A DNA stretch of 64,000 nt from Orychophragmus violaceus. Lineage: Eukaryota > Streptophyta > Magnoliopsida > Brassicales > Brassicaceae. The stretch covers positions 43,731,126-43,795,125 of the forward strand of contig CM058237.1 of assembly GCA_030180135.1 (NCBI GenBank). Reading direction: 5' to 3'. The notes beneath the pieces were generated by a model, which was not told the DNA's origin, did no database searches, and saw only the letters and a list, made by a program, of their open reading frames with translations. The position numbers and the translations under genes were made by a program. Position 1 is the first letter of the stretch, and the number at the start of each line of letters is the position of its first letter. Positions 10,197-22,200 of this stretch are shown here, piece by piece.

Positions 10197-11317
10197 ATGG
10201 CACAAAGGCAATACCAATTCCTCTCGGAGATCAACAAGTCAACCACGAAATGGAGTTTGAGATTGAAGGTCCTTCGGTGTTGGATGTATCAACGGGTCTT
10301 CTCTGGCAAAATCATCAAACTACTTTTGGTGGATGAACATGTTATCTCTCTATCAGTCCATGCGCTGTAAAAAGTTTTGATTTAAGTTGTATAAACTTCT
10401 TATTTTACGCTGTTTAAAGTTTTAAGTCTTGCACTTTCTAACGATAGGGCCAAAGGATAGAATGAGAAATTTGGGGTGATATCGTTAAAATCTTCGAGTG
10501 GCTGGTGGAATCTAAGGGCCAGTGGGTACAATGGGATAACGTTCATATCCTTGATAGGCCAATATTTGACCGCTTAACAGATAGTTTATTCTCTTTGTGT
10601 CGAACTAGTTCTAGTGTAATCTGGAAAATTCCATACACTAATGGCCAACACTACTTAAACTTGAAGCCTATACGTGGCGTTTCAAATGGCACTATAACTA
10701 GCACATATCCAATCGGTATAGTTTTATGGACTTAAGGTTACAAGTTTTATAGGACATTACTGTTTTAATATGATTTTGTTATGGATTTGTTTGTTATGTT
10801 TATTGGTTTGTGATATAGATTTGATTGGTGTTGTGTTTGGAATTGATGGCTTCGTAAGAGATACAGTGGTTACTGCAAATGATCCTGAAACTTATTTCTG
10901 GAGGCGACTTCAAGTAAAATTCAGAGTCAGAGATTTGGAGTAAGTATAACATCAATTTATTTCATGTACAATATCTTAGAATGTCTAGAAGCTGATCTGC
11001 AGTAAATATTGGCATAAACGAGTCATTAGATTGTGTGGCCAATGGTGATCTTGCTGTTAGGCTAGTTAGGGCATGGGGAAAAAGTCCGAATGGGATATTG
11101 TTCTGCTTATTCCAGTGCTTTAATATCGCCAACAACAGTGGTGGTATGATAAAACATCAAAGCTTTTTTTTTAAAATTCGTTCTAGTTAGTGTAAAATGA
11201 CAAATAATTAAAATTTATTTTTTGATTAGGGTTGGTGAGGTTGGAGGCCATTCAACGAGTTTCTAAGATACGCTTTGATGCGTATGAAGTTGAAGGTTTC
11301 ATGATTTTGTCCAGAGG
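10197..11317 (+). pseudogene. RPA70-like OB-fold gene, decayed copy 1
   Basis: Exon 1 (10,197-10,366) starts at an ATG and reads YQFLSEINKSTTKWSLRLKV.. ..LLLVDEH, matching the N-terminal DUF223/OB-fold of plant RPA1-like proteins, many of which are Helitron-associated. Exon 2 (10,448-10,715) has GDIVKIFEWLVESKGQW.., ending near YPI. Exon 3 (10,819-10,939) reads DLIGVVFGIDGF.. ..LQVKFRVRDLE with a GTAAGT donor. Exon 4 (about 10,998-11,148) holds LCGQW then, in a shifted frame, VRLVRAWGKSPNG. Exon 5 (about 11,231-11,317) reads LVRLEAIQRVSKIRFDAYEVEGF. A TGA early in exon 2 and a frameshift in exon 4 show decay. It would bind single-stranded DNA. Whether it came from a Helitron or a host gene is not decided by the sequence. 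Confidence 0.6.
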
Positions 11318-12084
11318 TATTTATCTCACAACTCATAATCATATATTATAGATGTTAGTGTATTTTTATGATCTTATGTGTTATTGTTTTAACCGTTGAT
11401 TTTTTTGGTTTAGGTACCCTAGCCTCCTATATGTTATTAATTTTGGGTAGGGTTTGTTGGATTTGCGAATTGAAGAACATACTTATGGTTTATGAATTTA
11501 AATTAAATTTGTATTTATAACCCACCACTTGTTTATGGTTTTCTCTAGTATTTACTTTTTTTTTTGTCAACTTGGTTATCTTTAGTAACTTAGTATATTA
11601 CTCATATTCCATGATATCCAAAAATTGAAAAATAATGAATGAGTATTAAACATTGATTAAAATATAGTATATAAACTTATTAACCGATCGAAAACATGTT
11701 CCGTTTTGAAGAACAAATCAATGTATATCGTTCAACTGAGAGGATTATGAACAATCAGTTTCTTATAGAAAATTCAACGCATAACAATTAGAGATTATGA
11801 AGCAAAAGAAAACATGGGTCATTCTCATGTAATCATTCGAGAAAAGCCCAAAACGAGTAAGTGGATTTTAATGAAAGTCGCAACTGTTGTGTATCGAGTT
11901 AAAATAGTTACCAGGTATTTATTTCAATAAACCTAAAAACTCTTTACTTTCTTCTTCTACCTCTTCCCATCATTCTCTGATATTCAAAGAGATATCCACA
12001 AAATGAATCCGCTTATAACATGGATTCTGAAAACTCACAATTTCACAAAATTGCTAATATTACTTTGAGAGATAATTGCTAGCA

Positions 12085-13200
12085 ATGTTAGAGCGAAAGT
12101 TTTGAGAACGTGGTGTTTTACACACTATGATGCTCCCTTGGAATTAATTTTATCCAATGAAACGGTATTCTTCTTCTACTTTTTTTTATCCCTTGGAATT
12201 AATTTACCCCTTTCATTTTATTGAGTATACATGGCACCCATAAATCCATACGTTTTTATTTGTGTACTTCCTTTTGTAACCTTTAGTTATAATCAACAGG
12301 GAAGTCGGATTCAGGCCTTAGCTTTCGAAAAAATGTCCGAAAGTTCCTTTTTCTTTTACAGAAAGAAGGTTGCTGGTTTAATATTTCTGATTTTAAGGTT
12401 TCGTTAGGGCCAAAGTATGACAGAGTATGTTCAACGTATAATGATATTTTTATAACTAACGAGACAAATATCACTGAGAACTTTGATCCTTCAACGTTGG
12501 ATGACCTCTTGAGCCTCAAACCAATCCAAGGAATTAATGATGGCACGGTTTCAGATAAATATGTAATTGGTAAGTGTTGTTTACAATACATTATTATTAG
12601 ATTAAATGGAAAAATCTAACATCGGATTTGGAAGAATTGTGGTTATTGTTTTTAGGGGATTAACTTATATTCAAAATAATTATTTCCTAAGATGTTGTTG
12701 GTGCTATAACATGGGTTGGAGAGCTTGAATGGGTAGATGACTCTTCAAAGGTCTATTCGTATTCACGTACACGCGCTAAAGTCCAATTCTCGCTAAGAGA
12801 TGCCGAGTAAGTTTAAGTTTTTGAGTTTTATAATTACCTTATAATAAAACCTTACTGTTGACCAAAAAAAAAACCTTACTAAATAATGATGTTGGAATTG
12901 AAGGAAGAGGGCCATATAATATGTTGCCTATGGACCACCCGCTGAGGAATTGTCGAGGCGTTTTGAACAAGTTCCAGACAAGTATTTGTTTGTATTGCTC
13001 CGATATTTCTGGATCGAAAGATTTTGTGGTATGTTGACATGTTTTCTAGAAAATATGAGTAAGACATTAATATAGAACAAAATTATGAGAATATATATAT
13101 TTTTTATCTAGGGGTTTCTTGGTTTAGAGGAATAGAAGGGCCTTCTACAATTGACTTACATCGAGTATCTTTGGATGAGTTGAACAGTTTGATGGAACGG
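12085..13200 (+). pseudogene. RPA70-like OB-fold gene, decayed copy 2
   Basis: The exon order is the same as in copy 1, 0.8 kb downstream. Exon 1 (about 12,085-12,165) reads VRAKVLRTWCFTHYDAPLEL; exon 2 (about 12,290-12,570) EGCWFNISDFKVS.. ..LLSLKPIQG; exon 3 (about 12,690-12,807) DVVGAITWVGEL.. ..VQFSLRDAE with a GTAAGT donor; exon 4 (about 12,915-13,030) CLWTTR then, one base shifted, AEELSRRFEQVPDKYLF; exon 5 (about 13,113-13,200) FRGIEGPSTIDLHRVSLDEL. Frameshifts lie in exons 2 and 4. The two copies share architecture but differ at most residues, so the duplication is old or the copies arrived separately. Downstream, 13,200-13,440 shows nothing recognisable. Confidence 0.55.
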
Positions 13201-13639
13201 TATGAATATTTTGAAATTATCATATTGAACATCTTATGATCATATAAATTCTTAAAAACATCTAATGTATTTTCCTCTTTGATTTCGTGTAAGTACCTAA
13301 TCCTCTTCTGACATGGTACTCAAACGAGCACCAGACTCTCGATCGCTACTAACTCTCCTTCACTCTTATTCTATAACTATTAAGATCTTATGAATTTTTA
13401 ATTTTTGATTCCTTAAGACCAGTGTAATTAAAGATTGCTACGCGTTTGGTTTCTATTTTAAGGGTTAATTAACTTACAATAAATTTTAGTTAATATATAA
13501 TATTGCAACTTGTACATGTTTATTAGAAGTTGGAAAAGCGATTATACACTTTACATATTGCAAGTATAGATTCGCTTTGAAAGCCGTACACCTACCACAA
13601 ACAGGTAAAATATAACCAAACTATCTCATATTGCTTTCA

Positions 13640-14051
13640 AAAAATCCAAAAATACTATATGATACGACCCATACCCGACTACTTTGCAACACGAATAGTG
13701 AGTTGAATATTAGTCGTATCAATAGCGACAAATAAATGACTTGTTACTACTATACCCGAAGTAGCGAATTAGTCGCCCATGTACTGACCAAATCGCGTTT
13801 GTTCTACGACTCTGAGCATCAAACGCAAAATTAGTCGCCATATCACCGACTAGCCTGCGACTATTGGTTCCGGTCTCGACAATAGTTGTTAATCTGTCGT
13901 AAATCGACGATTAATCGGCGACAATCATTTACACGTCCATATATCCGTTGTCGCAAAATAGTAGCATTATTGTCCCCTAATAGTGGCCAAATGTTACGAA
14001 TACAAGTATTGTCGCATGGTCCAGTCCCAAAAACACTGTTTTCTTGTAGTG
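13640..14051 (+). mobile_element. Terminal region of a CACTA (En/Spm) transposon
   Basis: The block ends GTTTTCTTGTAGTG at 14,038-14,051, the canonical CACTA right terminus (complement CACTACAAGAAAAC). The preceding 400 bp is dense in short subterminal repeats containing GTCGC, GCGAC, TAGTCG and TCGAC, which are transposase-binding sites in this superfamily. The terminus abuts Athila-2 gag at 14,052. No matching left terminus was found in the window, so it is a truncated element or an isolated end. Confidence 0.65.
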
Positions 14052-15656
14052 TTCTCCAGGTTTCCTGGCAGAGTACCTGTAGGCCAAGAAATGGAAGCAT
14101 TCATGTTTTCAACATTGATCAAGCGAGAAGTCAAATGCTGCAGTTCATTCTTTGAGTTCTTTACTTCCAATGCCCCAGTGGTTTGCCCTTGTATGAGTTG
14201 CTGCATCATTCCCTTGAGTTCTGAATCCATAGTGGATGAAGTAGGAGCTTGTTGTGGAGGTGAAAATCCCGGTGGAGTAAACTGTTGGTTAGGCACAAAC
14301 CCTCCTTGTTGTCCTTGGAATGTAGGCTTAGAGACAAATCCTTGTTGGTTGTTGTAGGGAAAAAAAGGCCTTGGTTGATTGAAGTTAGCAAATCCTTGTT
14401 GTTGTCCTCCTTGCCCTTGACCTTGTTGTTAAGGGTAAACTTGATCTTGTGGGTTATCCACATTAGGATTCTATAGGAGAAATTTGGATGGGTCCTATAG
14501 ATTTGGTTAAAGCCCTTGTTGTACCCTCTTTGTCCAGCCACAAAGTTCCTCTCCGCTTGGGTCATATCATCCTCAAAACTCTCTAGATATGGTTGGCTAT
14601 TATCAAAGTTCCTAACAAAGTGGACTGGTTTTTGTGTTGATTGGATCATCTTATCCATCTTCTCATAGAGTGATTTGATCTCCTTTTCATACTTCTCCTC
14701 AAGTGCAGTAGATCCTCTGTTAGTTCGATCATAGTCTTCATTATAGTTCCCATTACTTGTAGCTAAGTTCTCAATCAGCTCCATTGCTTGATCAACTCCC
14801 TTTCCCAAGAAGTGTCCACTGCTAGCAGTATTAAGTAGCATTCTAATTTTGGGGAGAACACCGCGGTAGAGATTGCTGAGAAGTGTTTCCTTGGTGAAAC
14901 CATGATGAGGAAACTGATTGGTATATCTCTTGAACCTTTCCCAAGCTTCACTGAAGCTTTCATTGTTTCGTTGAGCGAAACCGAACAGCTCATTTCTGAA
15001 TCTAGCTGTGCAGAAACTAGAGAAGAACGTTTTTAGGAAAGCTTTCTTAAGTTGAGCCCAAGAAGTGATTGAACCTTCAGGTAGGTTCTGCTCCTATTCC
15101 TGAGACTTGTCTGCAAGAGATAAGTAGAACAGACGCAGCTTGAAGCTCTCCTCAGATACTCCATTGAGCTTAGTAGTGGCACATATCTTGTCAAACTGAT
15201 CAAAGTGTTGTAAAGGATCCTCCATTGGCAATCCTTGAAACTGCATATTATGTACCATATTGATGATACAAGCTTTGATCTCAAAGTTGTTGTTGACAAC
15301 AGAAGGAGGAACGATGCCTTGTCTATTGGCATTAGTGTCTGAAGAATCACCCTCTACTATTGTCCTCACTCCTCTTGGAGGATGTACTGGTATCCTATTT
15401 CCTTGATCATCGTGAGCAATCTCTCTGTAGATGAATTTGCTCTTGATGACCATGTTGGTCACCCCTGTGGATCCATAGCCTGATTCTCAATATCCACAAT
15501 CTCTTGCTGAACCTCAATAACTGGTTCCAATCCAAGTCGAGCTAAGTGAGAAGCTCTTCCTTGTACTCTTCGTTCCCTTACTCTCCGCTTTTCGTATTCT
15601 TTGATATCCTCAACCCGTACAACTAGATTTGTAGGTCCACGGCTCCTCAGGTTCAT
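14052..15656 (-). pseudogene. Athila-2 gag, broken
   Basis: The start MNLRSRGPTNLVVRVEDIKE at 15,656 is the usual Athila Gag N-terminus. After a frame change near 15,460 the frame runs through the retrotransposon gag domain (PMEDPLQHFDQFDKICATTK, then a TAG at 15,094-15,096, then SITSWAQLKKAFLKTFFSS, FRNELFGFAQRNNESFSEAWERFK and HHGFTKETLLSNLYRGV). The C-terminal part is Q/P/F-rich and continues in a second frame to LENTTR at the CACTA junction. Gag would form the particle core. At least one nonsense codon and two frameshifts are present. Confidence 0.75.
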
Positions 15657-15786
15657 TCACCTACCAAAGACAAGAGAGAGCTAGAAGAAGAGACTATTAG
15701 TAACAAAGTAAGAAAAGGACTTAGTCTTAGGCAAAGTCCTATTCCTAATGGTTAAAGCAAATCCCAAGATGGAAACGACGCGAAAT

Positions 15787-17355
15787 TGATAATAGGAATT
15801 TTGTGTCTTCCTTGATCAATTCCAAATTCCTACAAATATCGTTGTAGTAATTGGGGTATCAATCCAAACTTAGGATGCTTAACTCAATAAGAAAAGGGAA
15901 GATACTTAAGCTAAATGCAATCATTGATTTCAAAGTCAAATTCCAAAGTACTATAATCTTAGATGCAATAACAGGTAAATAAGCAAACCAAATCAAGCCA
16001 AGAAGCTAAACAAGAATCAAAAAGAAACAGAGCAAGAGTAAACAAACTATTTGATTACAATTTAAGCCTATGGGTATAGAAAATTGATCTGGGTGACTAG
16101 GTATTGAATCAAGAAGCCAATCACAACATTTATATGATAATCCTTAAGCTTAGGAACACTAATCCAAGCTAATACACTCTCATGTCATTAACCCTATGCT
16201 AATCATGCATTAATCATCAACTTTCATTGGTTAATCACAAGCAAGCATGCATTAATTACAAGTCCTATTAGCTACTAAACACCTTAAACATCAATTGTAA
16301 TTGGCTAAGAATGTAAAGCTCGCATTAAATCCTAGCTAGAATTTTATGAAACACCTTGTGTGCAATAAAACTCCCAAGTTCTAGATTATGGTTAGCTAAG
16401 CCAAACCTAGCATTATGAACATCTATCGAGAAAGGATAATTCAAATCTAGGCCCTAGACATCAAGATTCAACTCCTAATTACTCAAATCTTCCTAACCCA
16501 AAAGATCAAAGAAAGACTACTCACTAATCATACTCCTAACACAATAACCCATGAGAATCATATGTTAAGAGAAAGATTAAAGAAAAGGAAGAAGAAATCA
16601 AAGACAAATGCAACTTTGATTAAGGAAAGATTGAAACTTGTTTACAAAAATACCAAGAACAAAGTACGTATAAAAAAACAAGCTTACGGAAACAAAATCA
16701 GGGTTTTTAAGTTTTATAGTGAATAGTGTCGAAACCGGGTCAACCCGGAACAAACCGGGTATTGACCCGGTTTAAGTGGGTTCGCGTAACGTTCTATCGG
16801 ACACGTGGTGCCAGATGTGTGTCGTCTGGTATGATGACATTTGACTGGATCGTCCGATGAAGGTGGTATGGTGTGTTGACATTGGACTGGATGGTCCGAC
16901 GAAGGTTGTCCGGTGTGATTACATTGGACCGGATACAGCCGATGTTCTTGTCCGTGGAAGTTACAGTTTGAAGCTTGAAAAGGACCATCGGACGAGGAGT
17001 TCCTGATGTTACCCGTTCGATAAAGCTTCACCGGACTTCCCTTGTCCGGTGTGATGACATTGGACTGGGCACGTCCGATGTTGGAGTCTGGTGGTTTTCT
17101 CTCGTGCTCTTCTTGGTCTTTTTCTCCTCCTTAGCTCCACTCAAGCCTCCAAATTCCATTCTCCTCACTCCATAAACTCCAATAACCTTTAAAACACAAG
17201 GAACACCATCCCAAGAACAACAAAACATGCAAGACCTAACTCTAAACATCCTAAACTTCTAAATGCATCAAAAGTCATGAAAAAGTATGGGATCATGAAA
17301 TGGGCACCAAAACATGTACAAGAACAAGGCTAAATGCACCTAAAATGCAATGACA
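15787..17355 (-). repeat. LTR of Athila-2
   Basis: On the minus strand it starts TGTCATTGCATTTTAGG (17,355) and ends TATTATCA (15,787). A degraded primer site follows (TTCGCGTCGTTTCC.., at about 15,760-15,783), recognisable because the next bases (GGGATTTGC..TTAGGAATAGGAC) match the usual Athila leader. Length is about 1,569 bp. It holds a 42-bp tandem repeat near its 5' end. Its partner LTR is not in the window. Confidence 0.65.
16820..17080. repeat. 42-bp tandem repeat inside the Athila-2 LTR
   Basis: Units built on TCCGGTGTGATGACATTGGA end their GACAT/TACAT core at 16,840, 16,882 and 16,924, exactly 42 bp apart, with a further copy at 17,060. Between the cores lies GTCCGATGAAGG or a variant. 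CCGG arms flank several units. Confidence 0.7.
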
Positions 17356-17384
17356 TCCCTTATGTGTTGATATTGTGGTGATTG

Positions 17385-18041
17385 TGTTGGGAATGTCCTA
17401 AAATCTATTGTACTTGCTCTAAGTGAAAGTCGTATAGTCGAGATGAGACAATCACATAACACTAGGAAGTCATAACGCTTTGCTAGAATCCACTTATGAT
17501 CAATGAGTTGAGAACTCATTGCTAGTGTTATATGATCCTACAGGGTCACACACCTAAGCAAACTAGACGTTAAAGACGAGGTTGATCATTAATGTAATGA
17601 TCTAGTGAATGCATATTTGATATGCATTCGATATCAATATTCTGGGGCGATCCGATCGATGCAACTCGTGGATTACCAGATTAATTCGGTTTAATCGTTG
17701 GTTAATTCCGTTATGGTTTAAGTCGACATATATAAGATATATGGTCGACCTAAACTGTTTTTAACCGAACAGATAGCCACCAGAACTTGAAGAGAAACCT
17801 CTGAAGAGATTGGATCTCTATAGGCACTAGCATCCCTCCTGTTCAGTTCGTGTGCGTGTGGATACCAGTAGAGGCACAGCATTTGAGGTGCTTCGCGATC
17901 TCGATTATCTGCAAATCTTCCGCTGCAAATCACCAGGTAAATCTGAGATCCCATAGATTCAATTATATGAACCTTAGATCCTAGGCTCGGAATTCAGACT
18001 AGGGTTGCTAATCCTGATTAGAACTGCTAGAAATTCCTTCA
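17385..18041 (+). repeat. Copia-1 5' LTR
   Basis: TGTTGGGAATGTCC to CTAGAAATTCCTTCA, 657 bp. A TATATAAG box at 17,729-17,736 lies between two GTCGAC hexamers. It carries a 22-bp deletion relative to the 3' LTR that removed one of the two CGATCG sites, leaving a single site at 17,653-17,658. Confidence 0.93.
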
Positions 18042-19215
18042 GTGGTATCAGAGCTTGAGGGTTCCATTGAATCTGTAGCATGTTGATTAGATTGGTTGAA
18101 TCTGGATCTCTGTATGATTGATACAAGCATGCTAAAACTCGTTTTGATCAAAGTAACCTAGTTTAGGGTTTTGTTCGAAAAAACGTTTTAGGGTTTTTCG
18201 CATGGTGTCGATCGATGCCAATCCGGCATCGATAGACACAGGGCGAAAACCCGAATAAAATTTAGGGTTTTTCGCATGGTGTCGATCGATACCAATCCGG
18301 CATCGATCGACACAGGGCGAAAACCCGAATAAATCTTATGTTTCGCCTAGTGTCGATCGACACAATAGTTGTGTCGGTCGACACACACCTCGCTAGATTG
18401 ATGAATCGGTTCAATTGGATTGGACTGGTTATCGAGCTTGGTTAATAATGGTTAAACGCTAAGAATGGTTTATTGCGATTGGGTTGGTATCGACCGATGC
18501 TAATGTAGCATCGATCGACACCGACCGGTACTCAAAACCGAATCAATTGGATTGATCGGTTATCGCAGATTGGTTTTGGTTAATCTGCATCGATCGACAC
18601 TAAAGTAGTGTCGGTCGACACCAGATTCGATGGTTTAGGTTATGGAACCTGAAGCCACAGAACCAAACCAAGACAAATCATTTAATTAGAAGAATTAAAA
18701 CATAATAAAACTGAACGTTTTAAAAGGTTCCGTTCCTCAACCAAATATCAAGTGATACTTGATGTTTTTCCAATCTTGTCAACTGTCAAGACCCATTTAA
18801 TTGTGCGATAGACTTGCAGTGCAAGATGTCCACAATTTCATGAGTAAGACAGAGGTAATCGTGTTGATGGACTTGCAGTGCAAGACATCGACAATTACAT
18901 GACTGAAGAGATTGGTTTACTTGACTGGGCCATAAAAATCGTTTGGGGCTCAGAGACATCAGGTGGATTGGACATAAGATGTCGATCCACAACCAAGAGT
19001 TATATTGGATATAACTAGCAAAGTTGTTGCTTACCTAGATAGCTAAAGTTGAGTGATAGCCAGTGGCTCACTTAAATTTAGTGAAGTATGGGTCTTGGAT
19101 CATTATATTCATCTGAGGAAACATTGTTTGAATATAATGCGAGTTTATTAAAAGTTAAGACTTCTCATTTCTTGAACATCATAACTAAACCTTTTACCTT
19201 TCTTTGTTCTCAGCT
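18042..19215 (+). promoter_or_regulatory. Copia-1 leader with primer site and five CGATCG-pair modules
   Basis: The initiator-Met-tRNA primer site TGGTATCAGAGC is at 18,043-18,054. Five modules follow, each with two CGATCG-type cores 21 bp apart: centres 18,211/18,232, 18,285/18,306, 18,356/18,377, 18,493/18,514 and 18,593/18,614. Several modules are also hairpins, for example a 15-bp stem GTGTCGATCGATGCC pairing across AATCC. Further on, CTTGCAGTGCAAG occurs at 18,813-18,825 and 18,872-18,884. The gag ATG at 19,216 follows an acceptor-like TTTGTTCTCAG. No ORF of note lies in the leader. Confidence 0.8.
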
Positions 19216-22200
19216 ATGACTAACACTCATAATAACTCTTTCCCCCTGCGATCCGTCCTTGAGAAGGACAAGTTAAATGGATCGAATTTTCTCGAATGGT
19301 ATCGGAACTTGAGAATTGTTCTCAAGCAGGAGAAAAGGGACTATGTCCTGGAAACTGTTCTCTCTGAAAAACCGAGAGCCAATGCTCCACATTCAGAAAG
19401 GAGTGCTTGGGATAAGCACTCTAATGATGTGGTCGATGTGAATTGTCTTATGTTGGCTACCATGAACTCGGATTTGCAAAAGCAATACGAGAACGTGGAG
19501 TCGCCAGTGGAGATGATCACTAGCCTGAAAAGTATGTTTCAGGAGCAAGCACGAACTGAGAGGTACCAGACGGTTAAATCTCTCATTGAATGCAAGCTAC
19601 CAAAGGACGGTCCAGTCAGTCCTCATGTCATTAGGATGATGGGTTATATTGATAACCTGGGGAGGCTGGATTGTCCATTAGCCAAGAGTTGGCTACTGAC
19701 ATCATTTTGTAGTCACTGCCGTCAAGTTATGATCAGTTTGTTATGAACTATAACATGAACAACTTGACGAAGACGTTGACTGAACTGCATGGCAAGCTCA
19801 AGACAGCTGAGCCTAACATCAAGAAGGGCACTCCAAATGTACTTATGGTACAAGGAGGTAAGAAGTTTAAGAAACTTGGCAAAGGTAAGGGAAAGAGCAA
19901 GGCCGTCCAGGTTGAGAACCAGGACGCGCCTGCGCCACCCCCTAAGCCCAAGCCTGGCCCATCTGTGACTGATAAGTGCCATTACTGTAAAGAGCCTGGA
20001 CATTGGAAGAGAAACTGCAACAAATTCTTGGAAGAGAAGAAGAAGAAGAAGACTTTCGAGACTTCATCTTCAGGTATTTATGTTATAGAAGTAAATGTTA
20101 CTACTTCTGGTTCTACTTCTTGGGTATTGGATACCGGTTGTGGTGCTCATATTTGTACAAATATGCAGGGCCTAAGCAACAGTAGGAATGGAGCAAGAGT
20201 TGTTGCATTAGCCGTAGGAACATATAACTTGTCTTTACCTTCTGGTTTGGTTTTAAAACTTAATAATTGCTACTATGTACCTGTTATAAGCAGAAATATT
20301 ATTTCTATTCCTGTTTTGGACGTAGAAGGATATCAGTTTTTAATTAAGAATAAATGTTGTTCTTTTGATTACAATGATATATTTTATGGTAGCAGCCCAT
20401 TAGAGAATGAGCTTTATGTTTTAAACCAAAGCACGCCAATCTATAACATTAACACCAAGAGATTCAAATCAAATGATACGAATCAGACTTTTCTTTGGCA
20501 TTGTCGTTTGGGCCACATAAACGAGAAACGGATCCAAAAGCTCCATAGTGATGGGCTTCTGGGCTCATTTGATTATGAATCATGTGAGAAATGTGAATCT
20601 TGTTTACTGGGAAAAATGACTAAGGACCCTTTCAACAAACAAAATGAAAGGGCCAGTGACCTATTGGGCCTTATACATACAGATGTGTGCGGCCCAATGA
20701 GCACAAGTGCCAGAGGAAATTTTCGATACTTCATTACCTTCACTGATGATTTCAGCAGGTATGGTTATGTCTATTTAATGAGACACAAGTCGGAATCTTT
20801 TGTAAGGTTCAAAGAATTCCAAAATGAAGTACAAAATCAACTTGGCAAAAGTATTAAGGCTCTTCGATCAGATCGTGGAGGAGAATACTTAAGCCAAGAA
20901 TTCAGTGATCATTTGAGAGATTGTGGAATTGTTTCACAACTCACTCCTCCTGGAACACCACAATGGAATGGGGTGTCCGAGAGGAGGAATCGAACTTTAT
21001 TAGATATGATTCGATAAATGATGAGTCTCTCAACTCTTCCATTATCCTTTTGGGGATACGCTCTAGAAACGTCTGCGTTTACACTTAATAGGGTTCCGTC
21101 AAAATCAGTTGCAAAGACACCACATGAGATGTGGACTGGAAATGTTCCGAGTTTGTCTTTCCTGAAGATTTGGGGTTGTGAAGCTTATGTTAAGCGATTA
21201 ATTACAGATAAGCTCGAACCCAAATCTGATAAGTGCTACTTCGTTGGTTATCCTAAGGAAACCAAGGCATACTACTTTTACAACCAATCCGAGAACAAAG
21301 TGTTTGTTTCTCGGAACTGTGTTTTTCTTGAGAGAGAGTTTCTTTCCAAGAGAAACAGTGGGAGTAAAGTACAACTCGAAGAAGTTCGAGAGCCACAGGA
21401 AATCGCCCAGCCCATTGTGGAGGAGCAACAGTTGGATCTACAAAGAGTTGTAGAGCCAGCGCCTGTGGAGCCTGAAATTCGCAGATCCGAAAGGATCCGT
21501 CACGAACCCGAGAGATATGGATTTCTCGTAACCAATTGTCATGATTTATTGATCATTGACAGTGACGAGCCCGCGAATTACGAAGAAGCGATGATGAGCC
21601 CTGACTCTGAAAAGTGGCTGAAAGCCGCTGAATCCGAAATGGGATCCATGTCACAGAACCAAGTATGGACTTTGGTTGATTTACCCGATGGTGCAAGACC
21701 CATTGAGTGTACATGGATTTTCAAGAAGAAAATTGATGTGGATGGAAATATTCAGATATTTAAAGCAAGGCTAGTGGCAAAAGGTTTCAAACAAATTCAT
21801 GGTATTGACTATGAAGAAACCTATTCACCTGTCGCCATGCTTAAATCCATTCGGATTCTCCTAGCAACAGCTGCTCATTATGATTATGAGATCTGGCAGA
21901 TGGACGTGAAAACAGCTTTCCTTAATGGAATTCTGGAAGAGGATGTGTACATGACACAGCCCGAAGGTTTCATTGATCCTAAAGATGCTAGGAAAGTATG
22001 CAAGCTTCATCGATCCATTTATGGATTGAAGCAAGCATCTCGGAGTTGGAATCTTCGTTTTTGATGAAGCAGTCAAAAAGTTTGATTTCATCAGGAACGA
22101 AGAAGAACCATGTGTTTACAAGAAGACTAGTGGGAGCGCAGTTGCATTTCTCGTGTTGTATGTAGATGACATACTTCTTCATGGAAATGACATTCCGTTG

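Larger units (their letters stand above)
14052..17355 (-). mobile_element. Athila-2 Gypsy, truncated
   Basis: Minus-strand order is LTR (17,355 to 15,787), degenerate primer site, leader and gag, which stops abruptly where the CACTA terminus joins at 14,051. Pol and the second LTR are missing. On the other side, the first 30 bases beyond the LTR (17,356-17,384) are the last bases of a unit of the tandem array, so this element joined or inserted at the left end of the array. Confidence 0.7.

Noticed and set aside
17718..17954. LTR ORF starting MGSQIYLVICSGRFADN, present in Copia-1 and Copia-2 LTRs (17,718, 24,315, 44,285, 50,862)
   Set aside because: Considered as a conserved LTR protein, but the copies are near-identical LTRs where any frame looks conserved; length is 62-78 codons and varies, with no domain.
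18200..18620. Regularly spaced palindromes considered as a CRISPR array
   Set aside because: The host is a plant, the sites lie in a retrotransposon leader, there are no unique spacers of constant length, and no cas genes are present.
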